Positions 58,898 to 64,000 of a stretch of 64,000 nucleotides of DNA are shown here, in pieces; position 1 is the stretch's first letter, and each line of letters begins with the position of its first letter. The notes beneath the pieces are model-generated. The model did no database searches. It was not told the origin of the DNA and saw only the letters and a list, made by a program, of their open reading frames with translations. Origin of the DNA: Caprella mutica (lineage: Eukaryota > Arthropoda > Malacostraca > Amphipoda > Caprellidae); the NCBI GenBank assembly GCA_947561585.1, contig CANNZV010000431.1, positions 345,253-409,252 on the forward strand, in the 5' to 3' direction. The position numbers and the translations under genes are program-made.

Positions 58898-59135
58898 AGG
58901 GTAAGTTGCGAATTATTGGTCGGTTCCACATCTTCGGTCATATAAGAAAATATGATTGTAGTTTTATTTTTATTGGTATCCATTCAAGTATCATGGATAC
59001 TAATAAAAATAAAATCAAAGATAACATGATACCTGTAGGTATCATGGATACAAATAAAAATAGAAATTAATTATCAATTTGTGTTTTCTTATATGACCGA
59101 AGATGTGGAACTGACCGATTATTCGTAACTTATCC
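58898..59135. mobile_element. MITE-1, best-preserved copy (238 bp)
   Basis: Left end agggtaagttgcgaattatt then ggtcggttccacatcttcgg then tcatataagaaaa. The right end is the complement: ttttcttatatgaccgaaga then tgtggaactgaccgattatt then cgtaacttatcc. The central dyad (ggtatccattcaagtatcat and atacctgtaggtatcatgga) is partly duplicated. This copy best defines the family. Confidence 0.92.
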
Positions 59136-59744
59136 GACATGATAACACAAACTTAATTATTAACTAAATAATGGTCCTATAATAAGAATGCAATTATAGG
59201 CAAAGATAAATGTAATTAATTCATGTTTATTATTATTATACATCTTCTGTGTTACTCGTACGTTACACCTTTTATTACAATAAATAAATGTAATTTTTAT
59301 AGTCGATATAATAGATAGAGGTTACAAAACTATAAGAAATGATGTAAAGGTAATTATTTTATTAAATAGAATAGAAATTTTATCCTATGGAAAATTAAAT
59401 AGGAAATAACTTCAGTAGAATAAAATAAATTCACATTTCCTTCAAGACATTTCATTCCATCATTAATGAGTATTCATACATAATCATGATAATAGATAAG
59501 AATTAAATACTTTAATCATATTGTGATAATGATATCACCTTTTGTTTTTCATTTATTACGTCATACCCTCCACTCCTTTTCCTGTTTTTATTTTCAATTA
59601 TTTTTATCTTTGGATCACTCATTAATGTCCATTCTTTAATTGATTTTACTGCGCTATGATGAAATATTATATTATATGTAAGGTTCAAATTGTTCAGAAT
59701 GTAAAATTATATATTGTATTCAATCCTTAGCAACTGACATTGTT
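59136..59744. other. AT-rich DNA, nothing recognised
   Basis: No gene or repeat seen. Because the exon at 60523 begins with a splice acceptor, part of this may be intron of the RING gene. Confidence 0.35.
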
Positions 59745-59935
59745 CATGAAGTAGTTTTTCTGCATCCATGAGCAATGAGCATTGTCACCGACTGGTGGTA
59801 GGTGACTTTGTTCATGGAGTAGCTTTTTTGAATCGGAGAGCAATGCTCATGTAACCACTTTCCTTTCTGACTGCTTCATCCAGTCCCTTGTATTTATTTT
59901 CCTTATGGCATCAAGTTCCAAAGCAAACATTTAAA
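59745..59935 (+). repeat. Dispersed repeat R5, copy 3
   Basis: Contains catggagtagcttttttgaa, gcatccatgagc and ttctgactgcttcatccagt followed by cccttgtatttattttcc, matching 53860-54000 and 57310-57345. Confidence 0.65.
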
Positions 59936-59967
59936 TTAATTGTTCATCTCTGACATATATATTATTC

Positions 59968-60430
59968 GGTTCTAGGAAATTTCGGTCTTTGAAAATTCAG
60001 TCTCAGAAAATTCGGTCTCGGAAAATAACACCATTATAAAACAATAAATTGAGAAAGTTGAAATTATGAGCACTAACATGTGTAATGTATTTATTAAAAG
60101 CGGATAACATCATTCACCGTTATAAAATGATACGGAACATTAGTAATTTTGACATTTATTTAACATGAGATTTGAGCGGAAAATTTCAGTCTCGGAATAT
60201 TCGGTCTTAGGTATAAATGAAACTTATGAATAATTGGATGTATCGGGGGGAGGAGGGGTGTGCTGCCCCCGAACCCCATGCCAGGTCATCAAACAATCAT
60301 GAAATGTGCAGTACAACAAACTAGCGGATGCAGCAAACTACATAACCTTCATTTATGATGAGAGGTCCCTTGTAATTTTGAGACCGAAATTTCTAGACCA
60401 AATATTCCGAAACCGAAATTTTCGGTCACC
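59968..60430 (-). mobile_element. Foldback element FB-D copy 2, 463 bp, 9-bp TSD, upstream of the RING exon
   Basis: Flanks are atattattc (59959-59967) and atatttttc (60431-60439), nine bases with one mismatch. The left end is ggttctaggaaatttcggtc (type B); the right end, read inwards, is ggtgaccgaaaattt (type A). Arms carry ttcggtctt, ttcggtctcg and gaccgaaatt subrepeats. The shared module is at 60279-60341 on the minus strand. Homologous in inverted orientation to 31116-31504. It ends 92 bp before the exon at 60523, so it probably lies in an intron of that gene. Confidence 0.88.
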
Positions 60431-60522
60431 ATATTTTTCGTGTATAAATTTTCTTTTATAAGAATCTTTCAGTTTCTTCATTGAAAATAACTCAATCTAA
60501 CGTTTTCGTTTTTTTCTTTCAG

Positions 60523-60708
60523 AAATGCCTGCAGACTATTGCCCCCCATCTAGCGGGCATTGCCCCCCTTCTAGCGGGCATTGCCCCCAGTGTTTCGTGT
60601 CTTTCACCAGTGGCAAGCAGAGGGCACTGAAAGAAGAGTGCGGTCACACCAGGTGCTACTCCTGCACCTTCTCCACGCCCTTCTGCACCATCTGCAGCAG
60701 GGAGAATG
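60523..60708 (+). CDS. RING-HC protein, exon 1 of those visible
   Basis: Preceded by a polypyrimidine tract and AG (60521-60522), so an earlier exon exists; followed by the donor gtaagt. The first in-frame ATG is at 60525 and I number from it, but the frame could also continue from upstream. Residues 20-57 fit the C3HC4 RING pattern exactly: CPQC (C20, C23), C39, H41, C44, C47, C54, C57, with spacing C-x2-C-x15-C-x-H-x2-C-x2-C-x6-C-x2-C. RING domains of this type bind two zinc ions and usually recruit E2 ubiquitin-conjugating enzymes, so an E3 ligase role is plausible but not shown. A 7-residue stretch, CPPSSGH, is duplicated in tandem just before the RING (residues 6-19). Exon ends in phase 1. 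I do not recognise the specific family. Confidence 0.82.
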
Positions 60709-60899
60709 GTAAGTATAGTGCAGGGTTTCTCATAGTGGTTAGCTGTGAACCTATGAATCAGAGGTAGGATCACAGCGAACACCCTTTGGTTCATGGCATT
60801 TTCGGCAATTTTCAGTAGTTATATAGTTTCTTTTTAAAATCAAAATGGCGTTTATAATCAAAATACTGTAATTAATAATAAAAAGTTTATCTATTTCAG

Positions 60900-60972
60900 A
60901 TGATATCGACTCTGAGTGTTACAAGGCACCTCTTCCTTCCTCAGTACGAGCCTCATCTGCCTCACCATGTCG
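60900..60972 (+). CDS. RING-HC protein, exon 2
   Basis: Acceptor tatttcag before 60900 and donor gtaagt after 60972. Joined in frame it encodes residues 62-86 with an acidic start (DDIDSE) and then a Ser/Ala/Pro-rich segment (PLPSSVRASSASPC). 73 bp, phase 1 in and phase 2 out. The intron before it is only 191 bp. Confidence 0.8.
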
Positions 60973-61742
60973 GTAAGTGAGGCACGAGTGCTTTAATCTT
61001 GGTGAAATAAAATTTTAGACTAAGATGCTATCATTAAGGGCCGTACACACGTAGGGTTTTTAAGTCTTTCCACCAGACTTTTGGCTAAGCTCCTCCTACT
61101 TTTTCCACGAAAATATAAGAATTTCATATATTATTTCAGTTCGTATTCAGTAGGAGGAGCTTAGCAAAGTCTGATGGAAATACTTGAAGAACCCTACGTG
61201 TGTACGGAACTGTAAAATACTCTTCCCCATCTCCAAAACAATTGGAGCATAGGATAATAACATTTCATTAGAATAGAAAATCTAAATGTGTGTACAATTG
61301 AAACTATTTAAAAATAATATATAGATATCAATATTTTTTTAATAGTTACAACGTGAATGTACTCTTGGGTTACACCATTATTTTGAATTTTTTTTTTCAT
61401 ATGTTTATTCACCTGTTTCAACACCTGTGCTAACTTTACGGTTGCAGATGTTTATTATTTAATAACTCTTGCTTAAAACTTTTACCAATATGGATCTATT
61501 AAATTAACTGTAAAATATGTAAAAGTTTTCTTTCGAAGAGTTTCATCATTACCCAATTTTCATATTTTATTTATTTTCATTACAAATCACTTTAATTTTT
61601 ATAATTTACCTAAAAGATTTGTAATCTGATATTCAATTTCATTATTTCAATTTCTTTTAAATTAAATTAAATAAATTATAAGATTACTTTAATTCTCAAT
61701 GAAAAAATATCGTATTTAAATTTTTTGTAATTTTTTCTTCAG
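60973..61742. other. Intron 2 of the RING gene, containing a MITE-2 copy
   Basis: AT-rich intron of 770 bp. At 61036-61208 it holds a shortened MITE-2: ccgtacacacgtagggtttt on the left, ccctacgtgtgtacgg on the right, inner words agctcctcctac and gtaggaggagctta. The long central palindrome of the 25486 copy is missing here. Confidence 0.85.
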
Positions 61743-61846
61743 ATCCCGCAGCTCCAACAAGAGCTCCTCCTGTTCCCGGGGTGGCTCTCCCTCTCCATCC
61801 ATGCGGGTCCCAAACTCCACACCTTACCACAACCAACACATTAATG
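61743..61846 (+). CDS. RING-HC protein, exon 3
   Basis: Acceptor ttttttcttcag, donor gtgtgt (weaker than the others). Encodes residues 86-121, very rich in Ser and Arg (RSRSSNKSSSCSRGGSPSPS) and then PNSTPYHNQHIN. 104 bp, phase 2 in and phase 1 out. A Ser/Arg-rich stretch like this is likely disordered and phosphorylated. Confidence 0.8.
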
Positions 61847-62369
61847 GTGTGTGAAAATATTATAACTTATCATATATTCAAACTCTTAACGTCACAGTAC
61901 ACCCACAGTATTCGAAAACTTCATGATAGGTCACCCAAAAACTGCTGAATGAAATTAATGATTCATGATCTATGTAAACCTCCAGTTTCCGAGTACTGTG
62001 AGTGTCAGAGTACAGCCACATTTCTCTATATACTTTATTAAAACTTTTCTTTTCCGAATTTTAGAGAATAGAAGAAATAGCTACGAGGGTAATTTCGAGT
62101 TATCGGATTGTTCCGCATTTCCAATCATACATATAATAAAAAATTAATTATAAAAATGTAATTTAACTTATATTTTGATTAGTATCCATGATACCTGAAA
62201 CATTGAATCGATATCCTTGATCTAAATATTAGTCGAATAATAAATAATTATTGTATATTTTTTTCTTATGATCGGAAATGCGGAACCGTCCGATAACTCT
62301 GAACAAACCTCATCTAGTTTTTATCCAATTGCTTAATATTTATTTACTTAATATATTCACTAATTCAAG
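61847..62369. other. Intron 3 of the RING gene, containing a MITE-1 copy
   Basis: The MITE-1 copy spans about 62087-62310: gggtaatttcgagttatcgg then attgttccgcatttccaatc on the left, gatcggaaatgcggaaccgt then ccgataactctgaac on the right, with a half-dyad agtatccatgatacctg in the middle. Confidence 0.85.
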
Positions 62370-62471
62370 GTTCACGACCAGTTAACAGACAAGGACGCAG
62401 AAGGAGCAGGAGAGTGTCTGTACCTGTACTATTGCCTAAAAGTCCTACCAACTCAAATGAAAACCCATCAG
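62370..62471 (+). CDS. RING-HC protein, exon 4
   Basis: Acceptor taattcaag, donor gtacgt. Encodes residues 121-154 with a basic cluster (RQGRRRSRRVSVPV) that could serve as a nuclear localisation signal or basophilic kinase site, then LLPKSPTNSNENPS. 102 bp, phase 1 at both ends. Confidence 0.8.
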
Positions 62472-63010
62472 GTACGTACATGAACTTGTTTGAACTTGTC
62501 CTAACATGTTTGAGCTTGTCCTAACATGTTTGAGCTTGTCCTAACATGTTTGAGCTTGTCCTAACATATTTGAACTTGTCCTAACATGTTTGAACTTGTC
62601 CTAACATATTTGAACTTGTCCTGACATGCTTGAACTTGTCCTAACTTGTTTGTACTTCTTTTATTTTGTTAGAAAATATTAGATCTTGTTAGAATATGTT
62701 TGAACTTGAAAGAACATGTTTGAACTTGTCCTAACATATTTGAACTTGTCCTGACATGCTTGAACTTGTCCTAACTTGTTTGTACTTCTTTTATTTTGTT
62801 AGAAAATATTAGATCTTGTTAGAATATGTTTGAACTTGAAAGAACATGTTTGAACTTGTTAAAACATGAATCCCGAATACTCTCCTGCTTTAAAAGTTGA
62901 TTTACTGTTACGGTACAAATTTTTTACTTTTTCTGTCCTAATTTTTTTTTTCGGACTCTAAAAGTAAAGAGATCTAAATTCCTATCTCACCTACTTTTTT
63001 CTTCTGCCAG
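62472..63010. other. Intron 4 of the RING gene with a 20-bp minisatellite
   Basis: From about 62480 to 62870 the word aacatgtttgaacttgtcct repeats about 17 times with drift. A block of about 115 bp (acatatttgaacttgtcctg to gaacttgaaagaacatgttt) is duplicated, at about 62603 and 62737. Confidence 0.85.
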
Positions 63011-63205
63011 CTCTTCTGTACGGTCTTCCTGCCGATCGCAGACCCCATACTTTCATGTCTACAGGGGATCAAGATGAGGATGAAGATCTGTACAGTCGTT
63101 TCCAGTTGATGATGGCTTCACCGTCTTTGAATGGCAGACCTATTTCTTCCTTAGACTCTAAAGGATCTAGTGGACAAAAGGACAGCGCCTTCTCTACACT
63201 CAACG
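63011..63205 (+). CDS. RING-HC protein, exon 5
   Basis: Acceptor tttcttctgccag, donor gtgagc. Encodes residues 155-219: LLYGLPADRRPHTFMSTG, then an acidic run (DQDEDEDLYSRF), then a Ser-rich tail. 195 bp, phase 1 at both ends. Confidence 0.8.
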
Positions 63206-63688
63206 GTGAGCTTTCTCTCTCTCTTCCTTAGACTCTACAGGATCTAATACTCCTCTATAGTGAATTCATTTATAATGAATGTAGTGTCCTGAGTAAAGAA
63301 GTAGGCTCTATAGTGAACAAATTTCCTTTAATTTGCCATGAATGGCATCAGTTTTAAAAGACTAATGGTCCGTTTATGGCAGACTAAAGCAAATCGTTCA
63401 CTGTAGAGGAGTTCTATTGTATTTTCAAATCTTAAAAACCTGCTATGTATACAAACAAATTTCAAAGTCTTATTTTTAACATTTATAATTAGTTAATTGA
63501 AAAAATTATCACTGTGACTCTTTTCAATACTCCAACAAATATCGTTTAAATCATTATTCTTTATTTAATTGATAAATGATATTTTGTAATATATGAACTT
63601 ATTTTTCCCAAATTAATTTCTTCATTTTTCTCTTAGCAAGTATAGCTGCTATGAAGATAGATAAATAATAAAGGATTTCTATTTTCAG
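63206..63688. other. Intron 5 of the RING gene
   Basis: AT-rich. It contains a stretch at about 63220-63260 echoing exon 5 words (cttccttagactctacagga and tctaatactcc against ttccttagactctaaaggat), a small partial duplication of exon sequence just after the donor. Confidence 0.6.
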
Positions 63689-63808
63689 AAGAAGAATCTC
63701 ATTTGCTAGCTTTAGAGAACCATCGAAGTCAGGGGATTTACTGTCCGTCTCTGTACGCTTCTCCTAAAATGGGATCTGCCGTCATAGGAAAACCACCCCT
63801 ACCATCAG
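63689..63808 (+). CDS. RING-HC protein, exon 6 (gene continues beyond the window)
   Basis: Acceptor ttctattttcag, donor gttagg. Encodes residues 220-259: EEESHLLALENHRSQGIYC, then PSLYASPKMGSAV and a proline-rich end. 120 bp, phase 1 at both ends. No stop codon, so more exons lie to the right. Confidence 0.78.
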
Positions 63809-64000
63809 GTTAGGCTCAGATACAGTGTTCTTGAACATGTTTGAAAGTGTTGGAATTTGTTGGAACATGTTTTAAAATGGTGAACATGTGGGAATTTGTT
63901 GGAACATGTTGGAATTTGTTAGAAAATATTTGAAAATGGTCAAAGAAAGAAATTTACGGAACAAGTAAAATTCTCTGATTATTTTTAACCCAAGGAAAGA
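63809..64000. other. Intron 6 (partial) with a short tandem repeat
   Basis: Words gaacatgtttgaaa, ggaatttgttggaacatgtt and ggaatttgttagaa recur from about 63833 to 63940, related in composition to the intron 4 minisatellite. Confidence 0.7.

Noticed and set aside
60519..60794. 91-codon minus-strand frame over the RING exon
   Set aside because: Antisense shadow of a GC-rich exon; the + strand has a perfect RING pattern and matching splice sites.

Overview
This window is AT-rich, eukaryotic (metazoan) intergenic and intronic DNA. It is dominated by mobile elements and minisatellites, and I can support only one host gene. The evidence for an animal is GT/AG introns with polypyrimidine tracts splitting a RING-finger coding sequence at the right edge, a CR1/jockey-like LINE reverse transcriptase, a MULE (Mutator-like) transposase, and many short inverted-repeat elements. 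A repeat carrying GGTCAAGGTCA half-sites and ending in gcggcggcgaaggtatg resembles repeats I associate with molluscs and related lophotrochozoans. That lineage guess is inference only.

Layout. 0-8 kb: a complex repeat (R1) interrupted by a 4.75-kb MULE at 2226-6972, which has 9-bp target-site duplications (TSDs), roughly 0.5-1.1-kb inverted terminal arms and a transposase broken by one frameshift. 9.8-15.7 kb: a 41-bp minisatellite, then a 3.2-kb decamer satellite with almost no G on the + strand, and a degenerate outlier block. 16-19 kb: miniature elements (MITEs) and minisatellites. 19.09-20.71 kb: a 5'-truncated LINE with an intact 3' half, sitting exactly inside a 29-bp minisatellite. 21.8-31.5 kb: a run of foldback-type elements whose arms are built from short subrepeats; most carry 9-bp TSDs. 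32-58 kb: many minisatellites (15-50 bp units) interleaved with MITE-1 copies. 39450-39540 is an assembly gap. 60.5-64 kb: six exons of a + strand gene encoding a RING-HC protein with a Ser/Arg-rich tail; it runs off the right edge and at least one exon lies further upstream.

The most interesting structure is the foldback system. Five elements (24552-25467, 27082-27532, 29624-30385, 31116-31504, 59968-60430) use different subrepeat words in their arms, yet share 9-bp TSDs and the same asymmetric pair of ends: one close to GGTGRCCGRAA and the other close to GGTKCTAGGA. Two of them, plus three other loci, share a roughly 60-bp internal module. This suggests one transposition machinery, plausibly MULE/Foldback-like, mobilising families with unrelated arms. 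A second theme is that termini of two MITE families have been amplified into tandem arrays (36703-37098 and 52068-52337), which shows how minisatellites may arise here.

Limits: boundaries of degenerate elements are by eye, copy numbers are approximate, and no database search was possible.
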